This document shows, piece after piece, positions 33,523 to 42,171 of a stretch of DNA of 64,000 nucleotides. The stretch is taken from assembly GCA_020637395.1 (NCBI GenBank), contig JACJWA010000001.1, forward strand, positions 124,001 to 188,000. The letters run 5' to 3'. Within the stretch, counting starts at the first letter, position 1, and every line of letters starts with the position of its first letter. The position numbers were made by a program, and so were the translations under genes. This stretch comes from Calditrichota bacterium (lineage in GTDB: Bacteria > Electryoneota > RPQS01). The notes under the pieces are model-generated. The model did no database searches. It was given only the letters and a program-made list of their open reading frames with translations, and was not told the DNA's origin.

Positions 33523-35937
33523 ATGTCCACCACTATTTTCCGCCGAGCCGCTGTCCTCGCCTGGCTCGTTTCTGCTGCTGCACTTCAGGCGGCCGGAATG
33601 ACCCCCGGACTTGCTGATGCCTTTTCACGGGTTGGCGAACAAGAAAAGCTCCCCCTGATGGTGGTTCTTGCGCCGCAGGTGGACCTGGACGGAGTGCACG
33701 ATCGTTTCTTCAGAGGTCGGGAAGTTCCGCTTGCCGAAACCTACGGTGTCTATCGAGACACGCTCGCGGCGGCATCCCATCAGGCGTTTCAATCCATTCA
33801 ATCCTCCCTGGACATTCTGGAACGCAATGGAATGATCGCGAATGTCCAACCCTTGTGGATTGGCAATCTGTTTACGGTGAATGCCACGCGCGCCGGAGCG
33901 GAGTTGATTGCCAATTTCGAAACCGTCCTGGATGTGGGGTTGGACGAGATGATCTCTTTGCTGGAACCTGTCGAAACTCACTCTGCGGCAGGTGAAATGC
34001 TCGCGACCGAGTCTGCCCTCAATGACATGAACGCACCTGCGGCATGGGCCACGGGTGCGCTGGGCGACGGTTCGATTGTTGGCGTGGTCGGACAACCGTT
34101 CGGACCTATTCAGCCCGCGCTGGCTGAACGTTCCGTTGGTGCTGAGCTGTTGATCGCAAGCACTTATTGCGACCAGGCCGCGCAGCTCATGCTCGGATGC
34201 GCGGTCGGCTGCGACAAACAAAAAGGCGACACGATCGGAGTTGCTCCTAATGCGCACTATCGGCTTATGTCGCTCACGTGCGGTGCCGAACCAAAGGTCT
34301 CGGATGTTTTGCGAGCCATTGAAAGGTCATTGGGAAGCACCGGCGAAGATACTCCCGATGTCATTCTGCAAGCTTGGGAGACCGGGGACTCTTGTTCGTC
34401 CGCTCTCCCCGAAGGCGCGTGGAGAGCTTTTGCAAATGTTGAACAGCTCGGTTCAATTCTCGTCTGGGCCGCGGGGGATCACGGTGAGTTGGGCAGAGGT
34501 TCGATTGCGCTTCCTGCCGCGCGTGCAGAGCAAAACCAAACCTTCTTCTCAGTAGGAGCGGTCACGCAGAACGGCGCGACGAGTGATCCGCAAAGCAGTC
34601 GCGGACCGTCACCATGCGACCGCAAGTCCATCAAGCCCGAGCTGACGGCGATTGGTGGCCTGTCACGCAGTGTCTCGAACAATGGATATGTAAATGCGCG
34701 CGGCTCCGTGGTTGCCGCAGGGTATGTGGCCGGGACGCTGGCGCTGATGCGTCAGGTGAATCCTGAGCTTAGTGCGCAAGCCGCGAAAATCGCACTTGAG
34801 CTTTCGGCGAGAGATCTCGGCGTAACCGGCGAAGATCATGAGTTCGGATTCGGTCTGTTGGATGTCGCAGCCGCTGTCGAGCATGCGGCGGCTTCAAGCA
34901 AGACCGGCACAATCAGCGGCGCGATTCGCTATGGCGGCGAGTATCTTCCCGGTGCGAGGGTGTTCCTGGTTTCGGCTGAGGGAAGTTATGTGGCCACGAC
35001 CAACGCCGAAGGAAAGTTCCGCTTCTTTCAGATTCCGGAAAACCGCTCTTTCGCATTGTACGCGGCACGTTTCGGATACCAGGATTACATCGCACCCGAC
35101 TCCGTGTCCGTGGGCATGAGACAGGAAAAGTCTGTCACGATTCAACTCGAAGGCGGCATTGCCGACGATGCTGAAGTGGATCGCGGATTCGTGCTGGGAG
35201 TTCCCGGCGACGACGCCATCGCGGGCGTGTGGACCAGAGCTGTTCCTGTGCCGTCGTCCGAGAGTGGTCAGCCCGTTCAGGTCGGAGAAGATGCCACGTC
35301 CTATGGAAGCCTGTGTTTTGTCACCGGCAACGGTGCCTCCCCGGATGAACCTGCGGCCAGTCACGACGTGGATGGAGGCAGAACAACGCTGCGCTCGCCG
35401 ATGTTCAGACTCGGAAATCTCTCGGACAGCAAGCTGACGTTCTCCTACGCCTACTCCAATGATCGCGGACCGCAGAAGGGTGGAGACTTCTTCCGCGCGC
35501 AGATTTCCAATGACGGCGGAGCGACTTGGACCAATCTCGTGCAGACATCAGTGAGCACGAACGGCTGGCAGAAAGTCGAGCTGAAGCTTGAAGATTTCAT
35601 TGAACCGACCGACCAAATGATTTTGCAGTTTGTCGCGGAAGACTTTGCTCCTCCGTCGCTGGTTGAAGCTGCTGTGGACGATGTTCATATTGACGGAAAA
35701 AAGGAAGCGCCGGAACCTCCCAAGAATCTCGCGTTGACACCCACGGAAACTGGTGTGCAGTTGACGTGGGGCAGCTCGGAAGGTGCTTCCGCCTACAATG
35801 TCTATATGTCCGGAAACCAGGCACACGTCTATGGCTCCGAGAATTTGTTCAAGGTTGTTTCCGATACCGCGCTTTTTGTGCCCTTTGATCAGATTCCCTA
35901 TGAACGCTTCTACTTCCAGGTCACGGCGGTGAAGTAG
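33523..35937 (+). CDS. Secreted subtilase-fold protein without catalytic residues (pseudoprotease)
   Basis: An 804-residue exported protein with a signal peptide (about residues 1-24) and a subtilase-type propeptide (about 40-145). The subtilase-like fold follows (about 165-455). At the Asp site GVVDTG is replaced by GVVGQP (residues 187-192). The His motif HGTHVAG has become CDQAAQLMLGCAVG before the conserved GVAPNA. The oxyanion Asn is Asp319 (AAGDHG). The GTSMAAP motif reads GSVVAAG, with Val396 at the Ser position. A carboxypeptidase-regulatory-like domain (about 463-545), a jelly-roll part (ISNDGGATWTNLV) and a fibronectin-III-like end follow. It has no T9SS sorting domain. It cannot work as a serine protease if this alignment is right; a binding role is likely. 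Confidence 0.8.
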   Translation: MSTTIFRRAAVLAWLVSAAALQAAGMTPGLADAFSRVGEQEKLPLMVVLAPQVDLDGVHDRFFRGREVPLAETYGVYRDTLAAASHQAFQSIQSSLDILERNGMIANVQPLWIGNLFTVNATRAGAELIANFETVLDVGLDEMISLLEPVETHSAAGEMLATESALNDMNAPAAWATGALGDGSIVGVVGQPFGPIQPALAERSVGAELLIASTYCDQAAQLMLGCAVGCDKQKGDTIGVAPNAHYRLMSLTCGAEPKVSDVLRAIERSLGSTGEDTPDVILQAWETGDSCSSALPEGAWRAFANVEQLGSILVWAAGDHGELGRGSIALPAARAEQNQTFFSVGAVTQNGATSDPQSSRGPSPCDRKSIKPELTAIGGLSRSVSNNGYVNARGSVVAAGYVAGTLALMRQVNPELSAQAAKIALELSARDLGVTGEDHEFGFGLLDVAAAVEHAAASSKTGTISGAIRYGGEYLPGARVFLVSAEGSYVATTNAEGKFRFFQIPENRSFALYAARFGYQDYIAPDSVSVGMRQEKSVTIQLEGGIADDAEVDRGFVLGVPGDDAIAGVWTRAVPVPSSESGQPVQVGEDATSYGSLCFVTGNGASPDEPAASHDVDGGRTTLRSPMFRLGNLSDSKLTFSYAYSNDRGPQKGGDFFRAQISNDGGATWTNLVQTSVSTNGWQKVELKLEDFIEPTDQMILQFVAEDFAPPSLVEAAVDDVHIDGKKEAPEPPKNLALTPTETGVQLTWGSSEGASAYNVYMSGNQAHVYGSENLFKVVSDTALFVPFDQIPYERFYFQVTAVK

Positions 35938-35941
35938 TTCA

Positions 35942-35969
35942 AAGGATAAGGGATAAGGGATAAGGGATA
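35942..35969 (+). repeat. Degenerate 7-bp tandem repeat, locus 2
   Basis: Four heptamers: aaggata and three agggata, starting four bases after the stop codon of the subtilase-like gene. Confidence 0.85.
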
Positions 35970-36017
35970 CCGGTACGGACTTGTTGCCTGCTTGGCAACT
36001 GACGTTTTGAAAAAGAA

Positions 36018-36046
36018 AAGCCCGTCTCACTTGAGACGGGCTTCTT
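36018..36046. terminator. Bidirectional terminator between convergent genes
   Basis: An 11- to 12-bp stem (aagcccgtctca / tgagacgggctt) with an A-rich left flank and a ctttat right flank. Confidence 0.8.
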
Positions 36047-36086
36047 TATCTCCTCGAGCGGAGTTTTGGACTCGACTTGAATCAGA

Positions 36087-37259
36087 CTACTTCCACTCGC
36101 AGCGCGCGGGCCGATCTCCCGGCACCAACCTGATCAGCATGATCTCGGGCGGCTTCCCGATCCGCATCGGCGGGCCCCAGTAGCCGATGCCGCACGTCGT
36201 CAGCTGATAGCCTTCGTGAACCTTGTAAAGCCCGTGATGATACGGAAAAGCCATCTTCGTGAACAGCGTGAACGGAAACATCTGTCCGCCGTGCGTGTGA
36301 CCGCTGACGACCAGATTGAATCCGGCGTCTATCGCGCGCTGCACATCGCCCGTGGCCGGAGTGTGCATCAACAGAATGCGAAACTCTGACGAATCATCCG
36401 GCGGAATCAATGCCTCAAACGGCGGCAGCGTGCCGCCCATCTGCCGCGCGGTGCGGTCTTCAATTCCCGAAATGCGAATGCCGTTCGAAAGCTCGAGCGT
36501 TTGATTCATCAAAACATTGAATCCGCCTTCGCGCATCAGTTGCACCGAGCCGTTCACGCCCACATAGTATTCATGATTGCCGGTCGTGGAAAAGACTCCC
36601 TGCGGAGCGGACAAGATCGAGAAAGACTTCGCAACGGGCATGATCTGCCGCGCGGGCGTATCCACAATGTCACCCGGCGCGAGAATCACATCCGGCCCGA
36701 GTGCACTGATCTGCTCGCACCACGGTTCTATATTGCTCGGACCATTGGTGGTACTTGCGTGAAAGTCCGCGACCATCGCAATTTTGAAATTCTCCCACTC
36801 GGGGCGCCAGTTCTCTACCGGCACATCCACTTCCACCAATCGCGCCGGACCCGTGGCCTTGTAAATTCCATAGCCGCACATCAGGACCACGACACTCGAG
36901 ACAAAATAGAAACTGTATCGTCCCAGTGCTGCCTGCGTCTCGAAGGTCATGCCGCTCCATTGTCCCGAGAGTACGAGCACAACCTTGACCAAAAAGAACA
37001 GGAATGTTATCCACAGGAATTGCCACATCATGCCCACCCAGATCGAAGCGATCCAGTCTATGGCATGCGCGAGCGCACCGGGCATTCTCTGTTCGAGAAT
37101 TCTTCCGAGAATATAGGAGACTGCAAGAAAGGCCGCCAAAACTCTCAGCGGCCAAAGCAGTGTGGGCGATGTGATGTCCAGTGCCGAGACGAGCCGGGCA
37201 TACAGGAACCAATGCAAGAGCCCGAGAATCGTCAGGACAATCGAAACGAAGATCAGCAA
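36087..37259 (-). CDS. Membrane-anchored metallophosphoesterase (YkuE-like)
   Basis: A 390-residue protein. About four hydrophobic segments lie in the first 145 residues, then a calcineurin-like phosphoesterase domain. Its metal-binding motifs are MVADFHAS (D-x-H), APGDIVD (GD), TTGNHEYY (GNHE), LMHTP (H) and SGHTHGGQ (GHTH). Membrane-bound members of this group, such as YkuE and LpxG-like proteins, act on envelope or nucleotide substrates; the substrate here is unknown. The start is the TTG at 37259, 15 bases after the PorX stop, with no clear ribosome site. Translation is probably coupled to porX. Confidence 0.87.
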   Translation of the reverse strand: MLIFVSIVLTILGLLHWFLYARLVSALDITSPTLLWPLRVLAAFLAVSYILGRILEQRMPGALAHAIDWIASIWVGMMWQFLWITFLFFLVKVVLVLSGQWSGMTFETQAALGRYSFYFVSSVVVLMCGYGIYKATGPARLVEVDVPVENWRPEWENFKIAMVADFHASTTNGPSNIEPWCEQISALGPDVILAPGDIVDTPARQIMPVAKSFSILSAPQGVFSTTGNHEYYVGVNGSVQLMREGGFNVLMNQTLELSNGIRISGIEDRTARQMGGTLPPFEALIPPDDSSEFRILLMHTPATGDVQRAIDAGFNLVVSGHTHGGQMFPFTLFTKMAFPYHHGLYKVHEGYQLTTCGIGYWGPPMRIGKPPEIMLIRLVPGDRPARCEWK

Positions 37260-37274
37260 GCGCGTGTGTTCAGG

Positions 37275-38843
37275 TTAAACTCCCTTTCCTTCAAGTATCG
37301 CCACGGGCAAAATCATCTCCTCAAGCGAGACGCCGCCGTGCTGGAAGCTGTCCTTGTAGAGCGAAAGGTATTTGTTGTAGTTCGTCGGATAGACGAAATA
37401 GTAATTTTCTTTGGCGACAATATAGCCCGTGTTCATGCCGCGCTTGGGAAGCTTGAAATTCTCTGGCTGCGGAACAACCAAAGCCTGCCGTTTGTCCACG
37501 CGCAGATTGCGGCCGTATTTGTAACGCAGCGACGTCGAAGCTTCGCGGTCAGAAAGCACCTTCGCGCCCTTCTGTCCGCGAATCGAACCGTGGTCGCTCG
37601 TCACAATCACCGTCCAGCCTTGTCTGGCGAACGATTGCAAAATCTGACGCAGCGCCGAGTGCTCGAACCACGCCTTGATCACCGACCGATATCCCGCTTC
37701 GTGCGGAAGAATCTCGCGCAACACATCCGAGTGGCTTCTGCCGTGCCCCAGCATGTCCACGAAGTTGAACACCATCGAAACCAGTTTACGGTCGAAAAAC
37801 TGCGAGACCTTCTTGGCGGTCAGCGCGGCTTCTTCGGGATCGAGTACCTTTACATAGCGCGCCTCCGGTTCAACGGTGATCCCCAATCGAGTGAGCTGCA
37901 TGTCGAGCAATTGCCGCTCGAACCTGTTCGAACTGCCTTCATCCTCATCCGCCGATTGCCAGAGTCCGGGAATCTCTTTTTCAATCTCGGACGGAAAGAG
38001 TCCCGCAAAGAGCGCGTTGCGCGAATACGGCGTGGCCGTGGGCAGAATCGCGAAATGAAAATCGCGCGTCACGCGGAAACTGTCGTAGAGCAAAGGCTCT
38101 ATTGCCATCCACTGATCATAGCGCATGCAGTCCATGACCAGATAGAGCACCTTTTCGCCCGCCTTCAAGCGCGGCGCGACGAAGTTCTTCACTACATCCA
38201 CCGAAAGCGGCGGACGCTCTTTCTGCTCCCAGACCCAGTCTTCGTAATTTTTCTCGATGAACTTGCCGAACTCGACGTTGCACTCGCTGCGCTGACCTTC
38301 GAGCGACTGTTTCAGACCCTCGTCGGGCAAGCGATCCAACTCAATATCCCACCACGACAGCCGCGCGTGAATGTCCGCCCACTCGCGCCAGCCGGGGCCC
38401 TCCATTAGCTTAACGGATATCTCGCGAAATTCCGCTAAATAGTCGCGCGTGGCGATCCGCTGCTCGATCGAAGACTTGTCAATCACCTTCTTCAGCGCCA
38501 CGAGAATCTGCGTCGGATTCACGGGTTTGGTCAGGTAGTCGGCGATCTTCGCGCCGAGCGCGTCATCCATCAGGGACTCTTCTTCCGACTTCGTGATCAT
38601 GATCACGGGCAGGTCGGGCCGCTTGGTTTTGATGCGGTCTGCGGTTTCCAGTCCGTCGAGTCCGGGCATGTGCTCGTCCAATAGCACGCAGTCAAACGCT
38701 TCGCTGTCCACTCTGGCCAATGCGTCGTCGCCGTTGGTCACGGGCGTCACCTGATAGCCGTGCGATCCGAGGAACAGCACGTGCGCTTCGAGCAAGTCAA
38801 TCTCGTCGTCAGCCCAGAGAATTTTCTTAATGATTTCGGCCAT
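37275..38843 (-). CDS. porX: PorX-type response regulator with PglZ/alkaline-phosphatase domain (T9SS regulator)
   Basis: A 522-residue protein. The N-terminal receiver (about residues 5-125) has the acidic pair in ADDE, phospho-acceptor Asp56 (CVLLDEHMPGLDG) and Lys in LTKPVNP. A helical linker follows. The C-terminal alkaline-phosphatase-superfamily (PglZ) domain (about 205-520) has metal-site motifs VMDCMRYDQW, TATPYSRNALFAG, DMLGHGRS and TSDHGS. Length and order match PorX, which with the kinase PorY and a sigma factor controls T9SS genes and hydrolyses signalling oligonucleotides. This fits the T9SS cargo genes in the window. No porY or core T9SS subunit gene is nearby. Confidence 0.92.
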   Translation of the reverse strand: MAEIIKKILWADDEIDLLEAHVLFLGSHGYQVTPVTNGDDALARVDSEAFDCVLLDEHMPGLDGLETADRIKTKRPDLPVIMITKSEEESLMDDALGAKIADYLTKPVNPTQILVALKKVIDKSSIEQRIATRDYLAEFREISVKLMEGPGWREWADIHARLSWWDIELDRLPDEGLKQSLEGQRSECNVEFGKFIEKNYEDWVWEQKERPPLSVDVVKNFVAPRLKAGEKVLYLVMDCMRYDQWMAIEPLLYDSFRVTRDFHFAILPTATPYSRNALFAGLFPSEIEKEIPGLWQSADEDEGSSNRFERQLLDMQLTRLGITVEPEARYVKVLDPEEAALTAKKVSQFFDRKLVSMVFNFVDMLGHGRSHSDVLREILPHEAGYRSVIKAWFEHSALRQILQSFARQGWTVIVTSDHGSIRGQKGAKVLSDREASTSLRYKYGRNLRVDKRQALVVPQPENFKLPKRGMNTGYIVAKENYYFVYPTNYNKYLSLYKDSFQHGGVSLEEMILPVAILEGKGV

Positions 38844-38853
38844 TAGGTCCTAA

Positions 38854-38895
38854 GAATGAAATATGAAATCAGAAATATGAAATATGAATCCAGAA
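38854..38895. repeat. Degenerate 7-bp tandem repeat, locus 3
   Basis: Six heptamers: gaatgaa, atatgaa, atcagaa, atatgaa, atatgaa, tccagaa. They lie in the leader of porX, 11 bases before its start. Confidence 0.85.
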
Positions 38896-38970
38896 TTCCG
38901 TTCGCCGACCGGAATCAGGAATTCCGCCGTAGCGCGCTACTTTTCAGATTCCAGCAGGGAACCGCATCGC

Positions 38971-39447
38971 TTACTCGCCGCTCGGCGGAGCAGGCTTCAT
39001 GGTTACTGCCGTTTGCAAAAGCCGTTCAAACATGCCTGCGGCGGCGGCGACGATGATGGAGCCGAAGGTGATGAGTAGGCCCAGCATGAACGCACCTGTG
39101 GCGTCATCATTGCCATGTGTCAACATGATGAAGAGTTCTTCCATTACGACAAAACCGATGACGGCAAACGCGCAGTACTTGATGATCCGCAGCGCGCGCG
39201 CGGAACCCGCCGAGAAGACTCTGTTCTGCCCGACCGCTCCGAGCAGCTTGAATGCCTGATAGAGTCCGATGAAAAATGGAATCGAACCTGTGTATACAAG
39301 CAGGATAAACGGATCGGAGTACATCTCGAAATTTGTCGCGTGCGCATTCACGCCTTCGACGCGCGGCTCCCAAATCAGAAACGCCGCCGCAGCGATGCCG
39401 ATCAGCACAAGAGCAAAACGAAGGAATGTGACAGAGGCTTTGTTCAA
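38971..39447 (-). CDS. DUF2975 family membrane protein
   Basis: A 158-residue inner-membrane protein with four hydrophobic segments (about residues 8-27, 44-66, 88-112 and 118-142). The signature FFIGLYQAFKLLGAVGQNRVFSAGSARALRIIKYCAFAVIG is typical of DUF2975. The family is of unknown function and often sits beside small Xre regulators, which are absent here. The start is TTG at 39447 and is uncertain because no ribosome site is visible. Confidence 0.8.
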   Translation of the reverse strand: MNKASVTFLRFALVLIGIAAAAFLIWEPRVEGVNAHATNFEMYSDPFILLVYTGSIPFFIGLYQAFKLLGAVGQNRVFSAGSARALRIIKYCAFAVIGFVVMEELFIMLTHGNDDATGAFMLGLLITFGSIIVAAAAGMFERLLQTAVTMKPAPPSGE

Positions 39448-39530
39448 CTGGTGTTTCGGTTCTTGTGGTTAACGACGAGCTCGGAGCACGACGTGGCACT
39501 TGGCAATATTCCTACGGGATGACAAGCCGT

Positions 39531-40102
39531 CTAACTGGCGGACCTCCAAAACGGCTGCTTCACTAACCCCCTCTGCACCACAAGCCTAAGCATGAGCGCC
39601 GCTGCAATCATGCACACCGCGACCGCGATCCACGTCCCGAGGGATTCTTCCAAAATCCGGTAGAGCACCCCGCGCACCAACAATTCCTCAAAGAACCCGG
39701 CCAGCGAAATTCCCAAAGCCGTCGCGGTGACCCAAAGCGAGTTCGTCCCCTCGAGCGTCCAAAACCCACCAACCCACAAGATCAGCATCGTCGCCGAGAA
39801 CAACAGCGCTCCGACTCCAAGCCCTTTCCCAAACACAGGGAAGAAACCCCGGAGCGAAATCTCCTTCGGCCAGCGTCGCTCGAACAGCCGCGCATATATA
39901 ATGTAGGAAAGAAAACCGCAGAAAATCGCGAGGATGTTGGTCGCAAGCTTCAATCATCCGAGTCCGCCCACCCGTTGGACTCGCGCAAGCCCTTGGCAAG
40001 TTCCTGAACCCCCTGAATCGGCAGGGCCACGAACACCATTCCGAAAACAATTCGCGACACAGGATTCGTAAAAATACGAATTAGCCATTTCTGGGCTTTC
40101 AC
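39531..40102 (-). pseudogene. CPBP intramembrane protease gene, frameshifted and truncated
   Basis: Two reading frames together resemble the N-terminal two-thirds of a CPBP (CAAX/Abi-type) membrane protease. The first (40102 to 39950, GTG overlapping the upstream TGA) gives QKWLIRIFTNPVSRIVFGMVFVALP and stops at SDD. The second (from TTG at 39953, shifted by one base) continues FCGFLSYIIYARLFERR... and carries the first active-site motif GFFEELLVRGVLYRILEE. The second and third motifs (FxxxH, HxxxD) are missing; the frame ends in unrelated RSAS. I read it as a decayed gene; two short overlapping proteins are a less likely alternative. Confidence 0.6.
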
Positions 40103-40953
40103 TTGGACTGGCCGTCCGCGTGCCGCATCACCCACTCCGACAGAATCTTGTAAACCTTGGCGGTCTCCGGACTAACCTTGCGAATCGCTTTCGTGTGCGC
40201 CCCGACCGTCTTCCGATCCCCCCGCACAGGAGGGCCGGTCCACGATTTCTCAATTCCAAACTCCGAAAAATTCGCCAGCGTTTCCTGCGCAATGGACATG
40301 ACCGCATCACGTGCTGATTTTTCTGAAATTCCGACTTTCGTAAGAATCTCCGTCGCCATGGCGATGTTTGCCCCCAACAGAGTGCAAGCCATCACCGCCG
40401 CAGCATGGTAGGCCACGCGGTCGTCGCCTTTGACGACAAAGCTACTGCTTTTACAGGCTTTGACAACCTTCCTACAAACTCTCAAGCCCTTGTCATCTCC
40501 GTCAATTCCGAAGAACAGCGGATACTTCGGATCGTTGCGGTCCTCTTTCGACCCTGCTTTGATCTTCCCGCCAAACCTTGGAAAAGTCATAAACGGATGG
40601 CAGGCTCCGACGGTTGCGCCGACTTTTTTCAAAGGAGCGAGCGGCTTCGTGTCGAGCACTCCGCTGTGATGCAATACCGAAATCGCCGGCCAGTTGAGCG
40701 GGAGTTTGGATAGCTCCTTGGCGATCGGCGCGATCATGTGCGTGCCCACGGCGAGCAAAATGAACCCGCGCGGCAACTCAATCTTCTCGACCGAATTCCA
40801 GTACGGAGCTCCGAGCTCTTTGGCCAATCTGCGCCCGGCCGCCGAACCACGACCACACACTCCCGCGCACGCCCAGCCTGAGCGCACCAGTCTCCGCGCC
40901 AACACCTTTCCGACAGCGCCCGGACCAATCAAAACAAATCGAGTTTTTGCCAT
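40099..40953 (-). CDS. Rossmann-fold / DUF2520 domain protein
   Basis: A 284-residue cytoplasmic protein with an N-terminal NAD(P)-binding motif (FVLIGPGAVGKVLARRLVRSG, GxGxxG-like) and the DUF2520 family core (ISVLHHSGVLDTKPLAPLKKVGATVGACHPFMTF). The helical C-terminal half (ACTLLGANIAMATEILTKVGIS, GPPVRGD) matches the 6-phosphogluconate dehydrogenase-like dimer domain. Related proteins are annotated as NADP oxidoreductases or ketopantoate-reductase-like; the substrate is unknown. Its stop overlaps the start of the broken CPBP gene. Confidence 0.87.
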   Translation of the reverse strand: MAKTRFVLIGPGAVGKVLARRLVRSGWACAGVCGRGSAAGRRLAKELGAPYWNSVEKIELPRGFILLAVGTHMIAPIAKELSKLPLNWPAISVLHHSGVLDTKPLAPLKKVGATVGACHPFMTFPRFGGKIKAGSKEDRNDPKYPLFFGIDGDDKGLRVCRKVVKACKSSSFVVKGDDRVAYHAAAVMACTLLGANIAMATEILTKVGISEKSARDAVMSIAQETLANFSEFGIEKSWTGPPVRGDRKTVGAHTKAIRKVSPETAKVYKILSEWVMRHADGQSK

Positions 40954-41119
40954 TCCGAAAGGTAGCTTTCCCGCCCCGGAAATGCAAGCGATTCGCCACC
41001 CAAGCTAAGAAAAGAGAGTAAGTTAGCTTGACTCTCGGGCACGGAATCCGTAACTTTTTGACTTGCTGAGGTCCGATCTCGAAGTCCCGGTCGAAACCCC
41101 GCACACGCATGGAGGGCAC

Positions 41120-41491
41120 ATGCTCGGAAAAATCTCCGACAGCACTTGCCGACTGAATATCTATCTTTCCCGGCCCGAGGCGTCCATTCGCGCCTACACC
41201 GCCGATGGCTGGGGCTACGGGCAAGTCTCGGATCGCAAGTGCCTGATTATTCAAGAATCCGGCAGCAAGACCGTGCATGTGCTCGGAATCCTGTTGCCCA
41301 GATATCGCGTTCCAAAAGAAGATCTCGATCTGGTTAAAAAGGTCCGCATTGTCGAACAGGGCTTGAAACCCGAAGACCACCGCGAGTGGAATTTCTATCT
41401 CGACGATATTGATGATACCATGCGCCGCCAGGTCCTAAGCGGCCCCCACGTCGAACCCGGTGCCCTGGTCGGCGGCGACCTACATTTCTAA
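41120..41491 (+). CDS. Hypothetical protein
   Basis: A 123-residue protein of unknown family. The ATG at 41120 was chosen for the GGAGG site six bases upstream; an earlier ATG at 41063 lacks one. The sequence is mixed alpha/beta (CRLNIYLSRPEASIRAYTADGWGYGQV, KTVHVLGILLPRYRVPKEDLDLVKKVRIV) with no signal peptide or membrane segment. It is probably cytoplasmic. It is followed by a short hairpin (ccagc / gctgg near 41496-41511) and then a small membrane protein gene. Confidence 0.65.
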   Translation: MLGKISDSTCRLNIYLSRPEASIRAYTADGWGYGQVSDRKCLIIQESGSKTVHVLGILLPRYRVPKEDLDLVKKVRIVEQGLKPEDHREWNFYLDDIDDTMRRQVLSGPHVEPGALVGGDLHF

Positions 41492-41560
41492 CCAGCCAGC
41501 GTGGACGCTGGACCCAGTGCGCTGACGCGATAGTCTGAAATTGTGGAAGCTCTTTCCGCT

Positions 41561-41588
41561 TTCATGTTTCATACTTCATACTTCACAT
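41561..41588 (+). repeat. Degenerate 7-bp tandem repeat, locus 4
   Basis: Four heptamers: ttcatgt, ttcatac, ttcatac, ttcacat (reverse complement of the porX-leader type). They end 11 bases before the start of the 41600 gene. Confidence 0.85.
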
Positions 41589-41599
41589 TTTTCGCCGCC

Positions 41600-42034
41600 A
41601 TGTTCTTCTCCCTGCTTTTTGCCACCCTGCTAACGTCCCTCGTGACCAGCACCGTCGTGGCGCTCATCTTCCGCAAATCTATCGGGGGTATCCTCGTCCG
41701 TGTGCTCCGCGATGAAATTTCGGTGGCCTGGCAGCGGTACATCATGTTTGCGGTAATCGTGGTCGGCGTCAGCTCGGGTGTCAATCTCTACAAACTCGAG
41801 CAGTACACCGAAGGCTCGCAAGGTCGTTGGGTCGAGAAACCCGGTGTCGAAAAGACGCACGACGACCAAGAGTGGCAGCCCCCGGTTCTGAACGACGAAA
41901 CGTGGACGCTCGAGATATATCGTTCCATCGTCGGCACGATCCAAGGCATCGCGTGGGCGCTGCTGGTATTCTTCCTCGTCTCGCTCATCGCCTTCGTGAT
42001 TGTTCGCGGGCAGGAGATGAGGCAGAAAATATGA
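41600..42034 (+). CDS. Small membrane protein of unknown function
   Basis: A 144-residue protein with three hydrophobic segments (about residues 1-22, 46-64 and 115-137) and a charged loop (about 65-105: EGSQGRWVEKPGVEKTHDDQEW). The ATG at 41600 is preferred because upstream in-frame codons lie inside the 7-bp repeat tract. No family is recognised. A second repeat tract of the same type begins in the stop-codon region, so repeats flank the gene on both sides. Confidence 0.65.
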   Translation: MFFSLLFATLLTSLVTSTVVALIFRKSIGGILVRVLRDEISVAWQRYIMFAVIVVGVSSGVNLYKLEQYTEGSQGRWVEKPGVEKTHDDQEWQPPVLNDETWTLEIYRSIVGTIQGIAWALLVFFLVSLIAFVIVRGQEMRQKI

Positions 42035-42049
42035 GGTAAGAGGTATGAA
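42029..42049 (+). repeat. Degenerate 7-bp tandem repeat, locus 5
   Basis: Three heptamers: atatgag, gtaagag, gtatgaa. They begin inside the end of the small membrane protein gene. Confidence 0.65.
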
Positions 42050-42073
42050 CCCGGAGCCCAAGCGAACGGAGTA

Positions 42074-42167
42074 GTCGTCATCCTGAAGCCGCTGCGGCTG
42101 AAGGATCACTCTGAGCACGCTCCCAGAGGGATTCTTTACTTCGCTGCGCTACGTTCAGAATGACGAC
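42074..42167. repeat. Short inverted-repeat element (94 bp)
   Basis: The ends are gtcgtcatcctgaa and, inverted, gtcgtcattctgaa: 13 of 14 match. Internal parts (gaaggatcactc, gagggattctt, ttcgctgcgctac) resemble the intergenic repeats of many uncultivated bacteria. No coding capacity; possibly a non-autonomous mobile element. Confidence 0.65.
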
Positions 42168-42171
42168 AAGT

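Noticed and set aside
36501..38408. 635-codon plus-strand frame opposite porX and the phosphoesterase gene
   Set aside because: It covers two well-supported minus-strand genes and has shadow-like composition.
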